A stretch of DNA of 15,216 nt from UBA7396 sp034675265 (GCA_034675265.1 JAUCDK010000027.1:1-15216), one strand, 5' to 3'; numbered from the stretch's first letter, positions 1-9,383 are shown. The notes: generated by a model from the letters alone, not told the origin. A program made the numbers and translations.

Positions 1-3
1 AAA

Positions 4-78
4 TGGTGCCGAGTGCGAGGATTGAACTTGCGACACACGGATTTTCAGTCCGCTGCTCTACCACTGAGCTAACCCGGC
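4..78 (-). tRNA. tRNA-Phe (anticodon GAA)
   Basis: Read on the minus strand this is a complete cloverleaf with an encoded CCA end (complement of 4-6). The acceptor stem GCCGGGT pairs with ACTCGGC (one G-T pair), the D arm is GCTC/GAGC, and the anticodon stem GCGGA/TCCGT closes the loop CTGAAAA, placing GAA after the invariant T33. The T arm carries the usual TTCAATC loop. A promoter with TATAAT lies just upstream. It delivers phenylalanine to UUU/UUC codons, which are very frequent in these AT-rich genes. Confidence 0.95.
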
Positions 79-103
79 GTATATTTGCCTTCAAAGCTTT
101 GTT

Positions 104-131
104 ATTATATGGAAAAAAAATATTATGCAAA
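104..131 (-). promoter_or_regulatory. Promoter of tRNA-Phe
   Basis: On the minus strand, -35 TTTGCA (complement of 126-131) and a perfect -10 TATAAT (complement of 104-109) are 16 bases apart. The -10 ends 25 bases before the tRNA 5' end, which fits transcription starting just upstream of the mature tRNA. Confidence 0.6.
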
Positions 132-136
132 TTTTT

Positions 137-164
137 TTGTAAAAAAAGATTATTTTCATATAAT
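137..164 (+). promoter_or_regulatory. Promoter of the ferredoxin-cysS operon
   Basis: -35 TTGTAA (137-142), 16-base spacer, -10 TATAAT (159-164). The expected start near 171 leaves a leader of about 27 bases before the first gene. It is divergent to the tRNA-Phe promoter. Confidence 0.55.
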
Positions 165-197
165 AACCTAGATATTTTATGATTAATAAGAAAAAAA

Positions 198-452
198 ATG
201 AAAATACAAGTGTGTACTTGAAAGTCATGTAAATCAAGATTTAGTGAATATATACTGAAAAGAGTTGCTTGAGATATTGAAAAATTTGATTTAAAAAATG
301 TTTCTGTTGAAACTTGCCCATGTTTATGAGATTGTAAGATTTGACCAAATGCTGTTATAGACGGGAAAAAAGAAAACTATTGTGACCCAATAAAAGTTTC
401 AAGAATGATGCTTGAAAAATTAAAACAAAGAAAAAATTCAAAACAAAATTAA
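198..452 (+). CDS. Small [2Fe-2S] ferredoxin (thioredoxin-like fold)
   Basis: An 84-residue protein, read with UGA as Gly (codons at residues 8, 25, 44 and 49). It has the cysteine pattern of the thioredoxin-like [2Fe-2S] ferredoxins related to the NuoE subunit: C6-x4-C11 near the start (VCTGKSC) and C42-x3-C46 in CPCLGDCKIGPN, with a further Cys at 40. The ligands are inferred to be C6, C11, C42 and C46. The partner and redox reaction cannot be read from the sequence. The length suits a free-standing domain. The ATG at 179 is in another frame and meets TAA quickly, so 198 is the start. cysS follows after 18 bases, probably on the same transcript. Confidence 0.82.
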
Positions 453-470
453 TTTTATAATCCAATTTTT

Positions 471-1934
471 ATGCTTCATATTTACAATACACTTACATTA
501 CAAAAAGAAAAATTTAAACCACTCAGGCAAGAAGAAGTAAAAGTTTATTTTTGTTGACCAACTCCATATAACTTTGCTCATATAGGAAATTTAAAAACAT
601 ATATTTTTGAAGATTATGTGATAAAAGCTTTGAAATTTTTAGGATACAAAGCAAAAACAACTATGAATATTACAGATATTGATGATAAAACTATAAGAGA
701 TAGTCAAAAAGCTTGAGAAAATTTATTATCATATACTCAAAAATATTCAAATTATTTTTTAGAAGATTTGCGTAAATTAAACATTACTTTGGCTGATAAT
801 ATTGCTCCAATTTCATGACTAATTCCAGAAATGGTTGAAATGATAAATTGACTTATAAAAAGATGATACGCTTATTTGTGAGATGATGGAAGCATTTATT
901 ATGAAATTAAAAAATTTAAAAAATATTGAAATTTAGCTCATCTTGATTTTTCTGGAATGAAAACTTCAGTGAGAATCAATAATGATGAATATGATAAAGA
1001 AAATGCAGCTGATTTTGCTTTATGGAAAGCTTGGAAAGATGAAGATGGAGAAAATTTTTGGATGTGAGAGTTTGATTTTGCTTGAGAAAAGAAAGTCTTA
1101 AAATGAAGACCAGGTTGGCATATAGAGTGTTCAGCTTGTAATATGAAATATTTTTGACCTCAAATAGATATACATATGTGATGAGTTGATAATATTTTTC
1201 CTCATCATCAAAATGAAATTGCTCAAACTGAGTGATATACTTGAAAAACATTTTCAAAATATTGGCTTCATTCTGGACATATAACAGTTGATGGTAAAAA
1301 AATGGCTAAATCAGCAAATAATTTTTACACAGTTAGAGATTTAGAAGAAAAATATAAAAATATTTCAAGTTCTATTTTATATAGAGCTATTCGTCTTTCT
1401 TTTATGAATGCTAGATATAGAGATAGTGTTGATTTTTCTTTTGATAAATTAGAACAAAATTTCAATGCAATTAAAAAAATAGATGAATCACTTAAAAAAT
1501 TAAATAGATTACTTGAATCTTGAACTTTAAAAGAGCAAAAAGTTAGAAGAGATTTTAGGGAAGATATGCAGGGAATAGTTTCAGATTATATAGAAAGTTT
1601 AGAAGATGATTTCAATATGCCAGAAGCAATAAGTATGTTTTTTACTTTTATAACATATACTAATACTCAAATTGATAGTTGAGATTTATGTTTAGCTGAA
1701 GCACAAAGTTTACTTGAAATGTTTAAGACTTTTGATAGTGTTTTAAGTGTTTTAGATTTTGAAATTTTAAAAAGTGAGGAAATCCCAAACGATATTTTAG
1801 CTAAATTTAAGGCAAGAAATGATGCAAAAAAAGCTAAAGATTTCACTTTAGCTGACAAAATTAGAGATGAATTATTAGAAAACTGATACAAAATAATTGA
1901 TGATAGAAGTTGAAGTAGAGTTGAGAGAATTTAA
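471..1934 (+). CDS. cysS: Cysteine--tRNA ligase
   Basis: 487 residues, the usual length for CysRS, charging tRNA-Cys with cysteine. The class I signature is present: YFCGPTPYNFAHIGN with the zinc ligand C28 and a HIGN version of HIGH at 37-40. A second zinc region WHIECSA carries C220, followed by GGVDNIFPHHQNEIAQ. The flexible catalytic loop is KMAKS (277-281) in place of KMSKS, a variant seen in some CysRS. The glycine after C28 is a UGA codon, as are several others, so the gene is only continuous with table 25. The C-terminal region is complete and ends on TAA. It probably shares the ferredoxin promoter. The identification is very secure. Confidence 0.97.
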
Positions 1935-1938
1935 AATA

Positions 1939-1966
1939 TTGATATATATGTAAAATTCATTATAAT
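1939..1966 (+). promoter_or_regulatory. Promoter of the pilin-GH5 unit
   Basis: -35 TTGATA (1939-1944), 16-base spacer, perfect -10 TATAAT (1961-1966), sitting between the cysS stop and the pilin ATG at 2001. It implies a leader of about 28 bases. No terminator hairpin is evident between cysS and this site. Confidence 0.65.
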
Positions 1967-2000
1967 ACACATTGATTATATTTATTAATAAATTTTTGTT

Positions 2001-3314
2001 ATGAAAATAGAAAAATATAAATGATTTACATTGGTTGAATTAATCATTGTGATAACTATTTTAACTATTCTTGCAACGATTGCATTTATCAGTTTTTCTT
2101 CTTATTTAAAATCAAGTCGTGATGCGAATAGAGTGACAACTTTAAAAAATATTGAAACTGGCTTAGAATTACATGTGTTAAAAACTGGTTCATATCCTAT
2201 GCCTGATAATCCAACAGAAATAAGTTTTAGTGGAAATTCTCTTTGATACCAAGGATATATATGAGATTCAATAACTCAATTATTAAATATATCAAAAAAA
2301 CCACAAGATCCTTTAGATAAATGAGAATATATATATTCCATAAATAAAAAGAAATTTAGTATTTTAGGTTACTTTGAGGAAAATCAAGCTGCATGATATA
2401 TTATTAATTCAACGTATGCAAATTCTTTAAATAGAATACCTAAAATAACTTCAGGAAAAGAAGTTCCTATTTTAATACAAACTTCAAATAATTTATCTAT
2501 TAGCTGAGTTAGTATTGATGTTTGACTTAGTCAAAAAGATGAATTATATGATATGTATTATGGGGATATGAAATTTACTGGAACAGGATATCTTATACTC
2601 ACAGCTTTTATATGAAGAAATAAAAATTTAGTAAAATTTGATGATAAATTAGCTTGATATTGGGATATGGAAACTACCACCACTGATTGAAAATTAAAAG
2701 ATTTAACTCATAATGGAAATGATTGAATACCTCAAGAGGAATGAAACAACTGAACTTGAACATTTGTATGAAATAGTAGTGAGTGAATACATTGAAAATC
2801 AACGTATTTTTCTGATAATAAATACTTTAGAATTCCTGCTTCTCTGACTCAAAGTATCAATTCTTCTTGATCAATGAGTTTTTCTATTTGGTTTAAAAGA
2901 GACTCTGTAGATTATGAAGAAATGAACTTATATTCAAAACATTCATGATCAAATACATATAGTCATAATTTATTTATAGGTTATGGTGATAATTTTAAAC
3001 TTTACAATTGAACAGAAGAGAATGGATATTCTCAGAATGTACAAACAAATAGCGGAACTTGGTATAATATTATGGTAACTTATGATCCATATTGACAAAT
3101 GATAACTTATTTGAATTGAGTAAAAATAGTAGAAGAGTGAGTTCCTAATTGATATGCAAGTGATGGACCTTTTGATGTAAATAATACATGAGATTTTTAT
3201 ATATGAACAAAAAAAGATGATTGGTGATTTTTTAACTGATATATAGATGAATTAAGAGTTTTTAATAGAATACTAACAGATGAAGAAGTAATGCTTATTA
3301 ATTATATAAAATAA
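2001..3314 (+). CDS. Type IV pilin-like protein with C-terminal LamG/concanavalin A-like domain
   Basis: 437 residues. The N-terminus is a class III signal: short basic leader, then KG/FTLVELIIVITILTIL, with the prepilin peptidase cut predicted after G8 (a UGA codon) and the conserved Glu at +5 (E13). A globular pilin-like part runs to about residue 215. From about 218 to the end there is a laminin-G-like jelly roll: GYWDME, DLTHNGNDG, SFSIWFKRD, WYNIMVTYD, ITYLNGVKI and a closing GYIDELRVFNRILTDEEV. Such domains usually bind carbohydrate or protein ligands. It is inferred to be a surface-displayed (minor) pilin or pseudopilin with a lectin head. The GH5 lipoprotein gene begins 5 bases after its stop, suggesting a joint job at the cell surface. 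The pilin assembly machinery is not in this window. Confidence 0.88.
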
Positions 3315-3319
3315 TATTT

Positions 3320-4633
3320 ATGAAAAAAATAATTATAATATTTCTTTTTCTTGTTATTATTCTATTATCTTGTAATAGAGAAACATTTGAACTTCCATCT
3401 ACGCAAAAACAATCAACAGAAATACTGCAAAATTCATTAAATAAGTCAAAACAAAATGATAATAAAAACCTTCAAGAATTTCTAAAAAATAAAGAAAAAA
3501 ATAAAATACCCCCAGAATTAGAAACAATAGAAGATGAAAAAACTCAAAAACAAATGATTACTCAAAATCCAATTCCACCTTTTTTTGCAAAAGATGGACA
3601 ATTATACGATAGTCAAAATAAACAAGTACAATTAAAATGAGTAAATTGGTTTTGATTTGCTTGAGACTCAAGAATACCTGGATGATTACGGGAAAGAAAT
3701 TATAAAGATATTATAAAACAAATGAGAGATTTATGATTTAATGCAGTCAGACTTCCTTTTTGTCCAAACACTTTAAAAAAAGAACCTATAAAAGATTTTT
3801 GGTATGTAAACCCTGAATTAACATGAAAAAATTCATTGGAAGCATTTGATATTATTATCCAAGAATTTACTGATAATAAAATGTTTGTTCTTTTAGATAT
3901 GCATACTCCAGATTGTAAAGAGATTTCGGATACTCCTTTTATTCCTTGATATACTTTGGAAAATTGGATAGAAGATTGGACGTTTTTAGTTCATCGTTAT
4001 AAAGAAAATAAATATGTATTTTGAGTAGACCCAAAAAATGAACCTCATGGAGATGCAGTATGGAATGATACAAGTGATATTTCTATAAATCGGAAATTTC
4101 AAGTTGAAACTATAGCGAAAGAAATATTAAAAATAAATCCTGATTTGTTAATTTTTGTTGAATGAATTGAAAAAAATCATCCACGGGAAAGTGAAAAATA
4201 TGATTGTGAACCATCAGTAAGTCAATCTTGGTGAGGAAATATCCATCCAATACAATGTTATCCAATTAATGAAAAAATTATTCCTAAAGATAAGCTTGTA
4301 TTATCTCCACATATATATGGACCGTCAGTTTATCCAAGAGATTATTTTGAATCAAAAGATTTTCCCATTAATATGCAAAAAATATGGGAAGATACATTTT
4401 GAAAATTTTCTCTTCAATATACAATTATTTTATGAGAATTTTGATGAGATTTTGAACAAAAAGATAAAATATGGCAAATAGCATTGATTGATTATATGAA
4501 AAAAAAGAAATTGAATAATTTTTTTTATTGGAGTTGGAATCCAGACAGTACTGATACCAAATGATTAGTAAAAGATGATTGGATTAGTGTAGAAAAAGAA
4601 AAATATGAAAATTTAAAAAAAATGTTTCAATAA
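3320..4633 (+). CDS. Glycoside hydrolase family 5 (cellulase-like) lipoprotein
   Basis: 437 residues. Residues 1-18 form a lipoprotein signal: two lysines, an Ile/Leu-rich core and the lipobox LLSC with C18 as the lipidated residue. A Lys/Gln/Asn-rich linker follows to about 90. The catalytic (beta/alpha)8 barrel shows GH5 hallmarks: GVNWFGF, the conserved Arg in FNAVRLPF, LLDMHTPD, the acid/base E241 in DPKNEPHG, HIYGPSVY, the nucleophile E373 in ILGEFGG, and the late Trp in FFYWSWNP. All catalytic residues are present, so it should be active on a beta-linked glycan such as a glucan or mannan; the exact substrate cannot be read. The three glycines around E373 are all UGA codons. It is co-transcribed with the pilin-LamG gene. 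Confidence 0.9.
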
Positions 4634-4727
4634 AAAAAGATTAGTTTTAGTTTTTTCGTAAGTGATAAACAGAATGTAAAAAAATGTTATAATTTTAATT
4701 ATATTTTAAATAACAGTTGATTCAGAT

Positions 4728-4762
4728 ATAGATATACTTTTCTAGTGAAAATTTATATCTAT
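4728..4762. other. Intergenic hairpin between convergent genes
   Basis: Nested inverted repeat: ATAGATATA (4728-4736) pairs with TATATCTAT (4754-4762), and inside it TTTTC pairs with GAAAA around a TAGT loop. The helix has about 14 base pairs with a small internal asymmetry. There is no T-run right after it on the plus strand, so it is at best a weak terminator or an RNA-stabilising 3' structure for the GH5 transcript. Confidence 0.4.
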
Positions 4763-4793
4763 TTATGTGTTAACACCAGTTTATATTAATGAT

Positions 4794-6638
4794 TTAAATT
4801 ATCCCATGATTTTCCAAAGTCTCAATCTGAGACTTTTTTAGTATTTTTTTTAAATCATCATCATTTTTTATGTCACTTATACTTCCATAATGTTTTAAAA
4901 GTTTTGATCTTGTTTTTGGCCCGATTCCAGGTAATTCTTCCAAAATATTTTTTTTGCTAGCTTTTATGCGACTATCACGATTGAAAGTTATAGCAAAACG
5001 ATGAGCTTCATCTCTGATTTTTTGAATCATTCTGAGAATATTTGAGTCTTTTCAAATAATAATACTTTCTTTTGCGTATGGCAAAAAAAGTTCTTCCTCT
5101 CTTTTTGCAAGAGAAACGAGTTGTATACTTTCAAATAATCCTAAGAAATCTTTATTTTCCTCTTTTTTCTTTTCTTTTTCTAATATTTCAACCACACTTG
5201 AAAGTTGTCATTTTCAACCATCAATAATTATTAAATCTGGTACAAATCAAGTTTTTTTAATTTCTAATAATCTACGAGTCATAATTTCTCTCATAGAATC
5301 AAAATCGTTAATTTCACCTGTATCAAGCGTTTTTATTTTAAATTTTCTGTATTTAGAATTTGCTGTTTTTCCATTTTCAATAATACTTCTTGATGCAACC
5401 GTATGATTTCCTGAAATATGAGAAATATCATTACATTCAAAAAGAATATCTTTATTTCTTTGACCATATCATAAAATATCCAGTAAATCACTCATATCTT
5501 TTTTCGTAAAGCCTTTTACTGAAAGTCATTCTAAATGTTTTTTATATGCAAATTCAAATGCATTTTTATAGGCAAGTCATAAAATATCAGTTTTTTCTCA
5601 AATTTTTGGAATTTCTATTTTGAGTTTTAATTCGGTTAAAAATTCTTTTTCAAATTCTATTTCACGAGGAAGAATAAGAGTTAATTTTTCTTTATTTTCT
5701 AAATAACTTTTTTCAATAAAAAATTTGATACTGTCATCAATATCATCTAATTTATTTTCTATTTCATAATTATAAATTCATACAATTTTTTCATTTCTTA
5801 CTTCAATTTTAGAAAGATAAAAAGCATCATATTTTTCTAAAAAATTTATAATATCTGCATCAAATCAGACAATATCTCTTACGATTTGATTTTGTTTTAA
5901 ACTTTCAACTGATAAAATATCTTCTTTTAATTCAGAAGCCTTTTCAAATTCTAATTTTTGAGCGTATTGTTTCATTTTTTCTTTGAGACTTTGGATAACT
6001 TCTTCTAAATTCCCATTTAAAAAATCTTGAATATTGTTTATAGAATGATTATAATCATCCATATTTTCCTTTTGAAGTAGGCAAGGACCAGCACATCTTC
6101 CAATATAATAATCAATACAAGGAATTTTTGAACCATTATTTACTTTTATTTTTGGAATTCCATTTTGTTCTTCAAATATAATATTACAACTTCTATGTCA
6201 AAAAATTTTTTTGGTAGTTTTTATAATATTATTTACATAAGTAGTAGAAATATATGGCCCAAAATAAACTCATGATTTTGTTTTGATACGAGTTTTGATA
6301 ATTTTTGGAAACATTTCATCAGTAATTTTTATGTAGGTATGATTTTTATCATCTTTCATTAAAATATTATATTTTGGTTTATGTTTTTTGATGAGGCTCG
6401 TTTCTAAAATCAGACATTCTTTAGCATTATTGGTGACAATAGTTTCAATATTTTTGATTTCAGAAACCATTTTTTTCTTGGCAAAATTGAGTTTTGAAGT
6501 TCCATTAAAATATGAATTTACTCTTGAATGAAGGTTTACAGATTTTCCAATATAGATAATTTTTCAAGAAACATCAAAAAATTGATATACTCAAGGGAGT
6601 TTTGGAATGGCTTTGAGAACAGGTTTAAGTGCTTCCAT
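4794..6638 (-). CDS. uvrC: UvrABC excinuclease subunit C
   Basis: 614 residues, the normal full length. UvrC makes both incisions in nucleotide excision repair with UvrA and UvrB, neither of which is in this window. Domains in order: GIY-YIG nuclease at the N-terminus (PGVYQFFD, IIYIGKS, about 14-33), a cysteine cluster near CIDYYIGRCAGPC, a UVR motif for UvrB contact around 204-240 (LEFEKASELKEDI), the RNase H-like domain (CNDISHISGNHTVAS and DLIIIDGGKGQLS, with catalytic Asp residues), and a helix-hairpin-helix tail (LPGIGPKTRSKLLKHYG, about 565-585). G16 of the GIY motif is a UGA codon. It is the last gene of a three-gene minus-strand operon, starting 22 bases after the PH-domain gene. Confidence 0.97.
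4816..4839 (+). terminator. Rho-independent terminator for the pilin-GH5 transcript, inside uvrC
   Basis: A 9-bp perfect stem AAAGTCTCA / TGAGACTTT with a 3-base loop ATC, running into a T tract on the plus strand. It lies about 180 bases beyond the GH5 stop and within the last codons of the opposing uvrC gene. On the minus strand the hairpin is not followed by T residues, so it should act only on rightward transcripts. Confidence 0.6.
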
Positions 6639-6660
6639 GAGTGAGTAATTACTTGTAAAA

Positions 6661-7359
6661 TTATTTTTTTTCACTATTTAAATCAATAGTACCATTTATT
6701 TTTTTTATTTTATCAATAAGTTGCTTTTTTTCTTCAGAGTCATCTTCTTTATATCCATTTTTTCATAAATATTCTTCCACAACTCCTGAAAGTGCTTTTA
6801 AAACAGTTTCAAAATTTTGTGGAGTATCGTCTTTTTTTTCTTCTTTTGTTTCTTCTTTTAAAGATTTTTGAATTTGGTCTACTTTTTCTAAAACACTAAA
6901 TGCGTGAGTTGCATCTCTGAGTAAAAAATTATTTTCTCCACCAACTTTATGAATAACAATATCTCATTTTCCTAAAAGAGTATCGATAAATCAAGTTTGT
7001 ATGAGTTCTAATCATTCAATACTTGTATATTTTACCGATGTAGAATTACTTGAAAATAAAGACCGATCTAGCTCTATAACACCATCATTTGTAAGAATCC
7101 AAACATCATTATACCAATTAAAAATATCATAAATATTTTTTAAAAATACAAAAATAATAAAAAATTCTAATACAAAAAAAGGAATGAAAGATTGAATAGT
7201 GAGAGAGTTATAATAAATAAAAGTAGGTAAAATAACTCAAAAAAAATAATTGAGAATGATGTTATCAATGATTATAATAATATGTTTGTGAGCGATTTCT
7301 ATCATTTCACTTCCTTCAGGAACATATTTTTTAAAAAAAACTTGATCAAATTTATTCAT
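6661..7359 (-). CDS. PH-domain (YdbS/DUF304-type) membrane protein
   Basis: 232 residues. Two hydrophobic stretches lie roughly at 27-50 and 55-77 (an Ile-rich run, then FIPFFVLEFFIIFVFL). They are followed by a bacterial PH-like domain: DVWILTNDGVIELDRSLFS, SVKYTSIEGLELIQTG and LLGKGDIVIHKVGG. The C-terminal 80 residues are Lys/Glu-rich with coiled-coil character and probably face the cytoplasm. Proteins of this kind are common in Candidate Phyla bacteria, but their function is not established. The gene starts one base after the stop of the cNMP-binding gene and is followed by uvrC, so it lies inside one transcription unit. The family assignment is from pattern only. Confidence 0.75.
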
Positions 7360-7360
7360 T

Positions 7361-7759
7361 TTATTTTCTATTATGATTTTGAATAATTCTATTTAATATA
7401 GTTACTTTTATGAATTCTCCGTTTGAATGTTCTTTTAATATTTTATTTACACTACTTTTAGTTATCTCTAATACTTCTATATCAGTTTCAGCTTTTATAG
7501 ATGCTGTTCTTGGTTCATTTAAAACTAAACCAATTTCTCAAAAAATATCTCATTCAAAAATAGTATTTACAGTTTGCCCCGATTTTATAACACTTACCAC
7601 TCCACTTATAAGTATAAAACTATTTTCTGTTTTATCACCTTCTTTAAATACAAAACTATTCGCTTTAAAATTTTTTACGCGAGAATTATTAAGAATTTCT
7701 TGCAAAAAGCTGTCTTCAAATCATTCAAAAATATAAAGGTTTTTGAGTTTTTTTAGCAT
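7361..7759 (-). CDS. Cyclic nucleotide-binding domain protein
   Basis: 132 residues, essentially one cNMP-binding beta-roll with a short C-terminal helix and no DNA-binding domain. FVFKEGDKTENSFILISGVV matches the first half of the fold. GDIFGEIGLVLNEPRTASIKA matches the phosphate-binding cassette, with the FGE glycine, the Glu and the Arg-Thr-Ala that contact cAMP/cGMP in CRP-type domains. Two cassette glycines (in EGD and FGE) are UGA codons. Possible roles are a nucleotide-responsive regulatory subunit or a structural relic; the sequence does not say which. It is first in the operon with the PH-domain protein and uvrC, so the three are likely to be co-expressed. Confidence 0.88.
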
Positions 7760-7787
7760 AGATATTCTATAAAATAATATTTTTTAT

Positions 7788-7814
7788 ATTATAACTATTT
7801 TTTTGATTTTTCAA
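7788..7814 (-). promoter_or_regulatory. Promoter of the cNMP-PH-uvrC operon
   Basis: On the minus strand, -35 TTGAAA (complement of 7809-7814), 15-base spacer and a perfect -10 TATAAT (complement of 7788-7793). The leader to the ATG at 7759 would be about 20 bases. Confidence 0.55.
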
Positions 7815-7824
7815 TTACTTTTAT

Positions 7825-7853
7825 TTGTTTTTGCTGAAAAATTATGTTACACT
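7825..7853 (+). promoter_or_regulatory. Promoter of the M23-SLH gene
   Basis: -35 TTGTTT (7825-7830), 17-base spacer and an extended -10, TG-T-TACACT (7845-7853). It is divergent to, and close beside, the promoter of the uvrC operon. The leader would be about 35 bases. Confidence 0.5.
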
Positions 7854-7894
7854 ATCCCTAGTTATAAAAATATTATTTTTTAATTTCTCATTTT

Positions 7895-9315
7895 ATGTAT
7901 CCACTAAAAATAAAAGAAAGGTATAATCCAAAAGATTTACTATCAACAGCACATAGATTTTCAGTAGTATATTTGTGAACATATACTACATGAGATTTTA
8001 CTGAATGAGCTGGAAGTCATCCAGCAGTTGATATTATTCCAGAAACAAAAAATCAGGAAATTTTTGCTCCTCTTGATGGAGTAATTCATAAAGTTTGAGA
8101 AGATGGTGCGTATGGAAAATATATTATTATTGAACATGCAAACGTGCCTCATCCAGATGATATGAAAAAAACAACTACTTTGTATAGTGGTTTTCAACAT
8201 CTCAGCAATATAAAAGTAAAAGAATGACAAACAGTAAAAGAATGAGATTCAATAGGAAATACAGGAAACACAGGAAATAGTTTTTGAGAACATCTTCACT
8301 TTCAAATTGATAGACAAGAAGCTCCATTTCATTCGTATTGGCCATTTACTGGAACGGAGGCTCGTGATGCTGGAACTACATTTTCTTGATGAGTAACTTT
8401 ATGACTTGGAAAGCAAAAAGCGCAAATGTATACGGTAAATCCTTTGGTATATCTTGATAGAGTAGATGCATATAGAAGTGGAGTCAATACTCTCGCGAAA
8501 GAAAATACTCCAGAAATACAAGAAAAAATAGCTATAATAAAAGAAGAAACGCCAATAGCAAAAACGACTGAAATTCCTTTGGAAACATTATTAACTTCAA
8601 ATGATAGGGATAATTTAGTTACACCGAATTCATTTACTCAAGAAGATAAAAATGCAAAAACAACACAAACACAAAAAGAATCAGAAGTAACACAAGAAAA
8701 AAAATTAGATATTCTTACTTCAGATGATAATGTCATTATAAAAAATACAGGTCTTGATAGTTTTATTTCTTGAATGAATAATGAAAATCAAAAAAAAAAT
8801 TTAAAGATTTAAAAACTTCAGATTCTTTATATGAATATATTGTATTTTTATCAGAAAAATGATTTATAGCTTGATTTTGAGATGATACATTTCGTCCAAA
8901 TAGTTCAATTACCAGAGCAGAATTTTTAAAACTTATTTTTCTTGTTTCAAATACAAAACTTTCAGAAGATCAAACAGATTATTTTACAGATTTAAAAGTA
9001 TGATGGCAAAAAAAATATATTAATACTGGAGTGCAACTTAAGATGATTTCTACACAAAATACAAAGTTTAATCCAAATGGAAGTGTAACAAGAGTTGAAG
9101 CTTTAAAAATGATTTTACTTTTATTTATTTGAGAAGTTTGAAATAATTATACAAAAAATATTTGAGATGTATCTGGAAAAGATTGGTATGCTAAATATGT
9201 AGAATACGCATTAAATAATAATTTTTTTTCTCTTTCAAATAATTTATTTTTTCCAAATAAAGAAATTACAAGATATGAAGTCATTAATATTTTAAAACAA
9301 ATGACACAAAAATAA
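7895..9315 (+). CDS. M23 (LytM-type) metallopeptidase with three SLH repeats, frame change at an A10 run
   Basis: The first frame runs 7895-8812 (305 residues). The second frame continues from about 8800 to TAA at 9313-9315; joined they give about 473 residues. The N-terminal M23 domain has the zinc ligands H42 and D46 (GSHPAVDI), catalytic H102 (FQHLSNI) and H133-L-H135 (GEHLHF), so it should cut peptidoglycan cross-bridges. A Thr/Gln/Lys-rich linker follows. The second frame encodes three S-layer homology repeats, e.g. GFIAGFGDDTFRPNSSITRAE, which anchor proteins to the cell wall. The join lies in ten A residues (8790-8799); one extra A gives QKKKFKDL without a break. No N-terminal signal peptide is visible, and an in-frame TAA upstream rules out a longer start. 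A bidirectional terminator follows. Confidence 0.82.
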
Positions 9316-9322
9316 AAAAAGA

Positions 9323-9358
9323 AAAACCAGAGAGAGTTATGATGGGCTCTCTGGTTTT
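9323..9358. terminator. Bidirectional Rho-independent terminator
   Basis: A 12-bp perfect stem AAAACCAGAGAG (9323-9334) / CTCTCTGGTTTT (9347-9358) with a 12-base loop. On the plus strand it ends the M23-SLH gene. On the minus strand it is followed by a T-rich run (complement of the A-rich 9310-9322), so it can also end the leftward tRNA transcript. Confidence 0.85.
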
Positions 9359-9361
9359 ATA

Positions 9362-9383
9362 TCCTAAACCGGTAAGTTTAGGA
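9362..9383 (+). terminator. Second hairpin, possible backup terminator
   Basis: An 8-bp stem TCCTAAAC / GTTTAGGA with a 6-base loop CGGTAA, followed by ATTTTTAG. It sits directly behind the first terminator. The T tract is short, so it is a weaker candidate. Confidence 0.45.

Noticed and set aside
976..1257. Minus-strand ORF of 93 codons
   Set aside because: It lies antisense inside cysS, where the plus strand encodes conserved CysRS motifs; low-complexity composition shows it is a shadow.
7410..7736. Plus-strand ORF of 108 codons
   Set aside because: Antisense to the cNMP-binding gene, whose minus-strand translation matches a known domain.
7770..7882. Inverted AT-rich repeats around the divergent promoters as a possible operator
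   Set aside because: The matching stretches are simple A/T runs that can arise by chance at this base composition.
7961..8230. Minus-strand ORF of 89 codons opposite the M23 domain
   Set aside because: The plus strand carries the zinc-binding motifs; the minus-strand product has no recognisable features.
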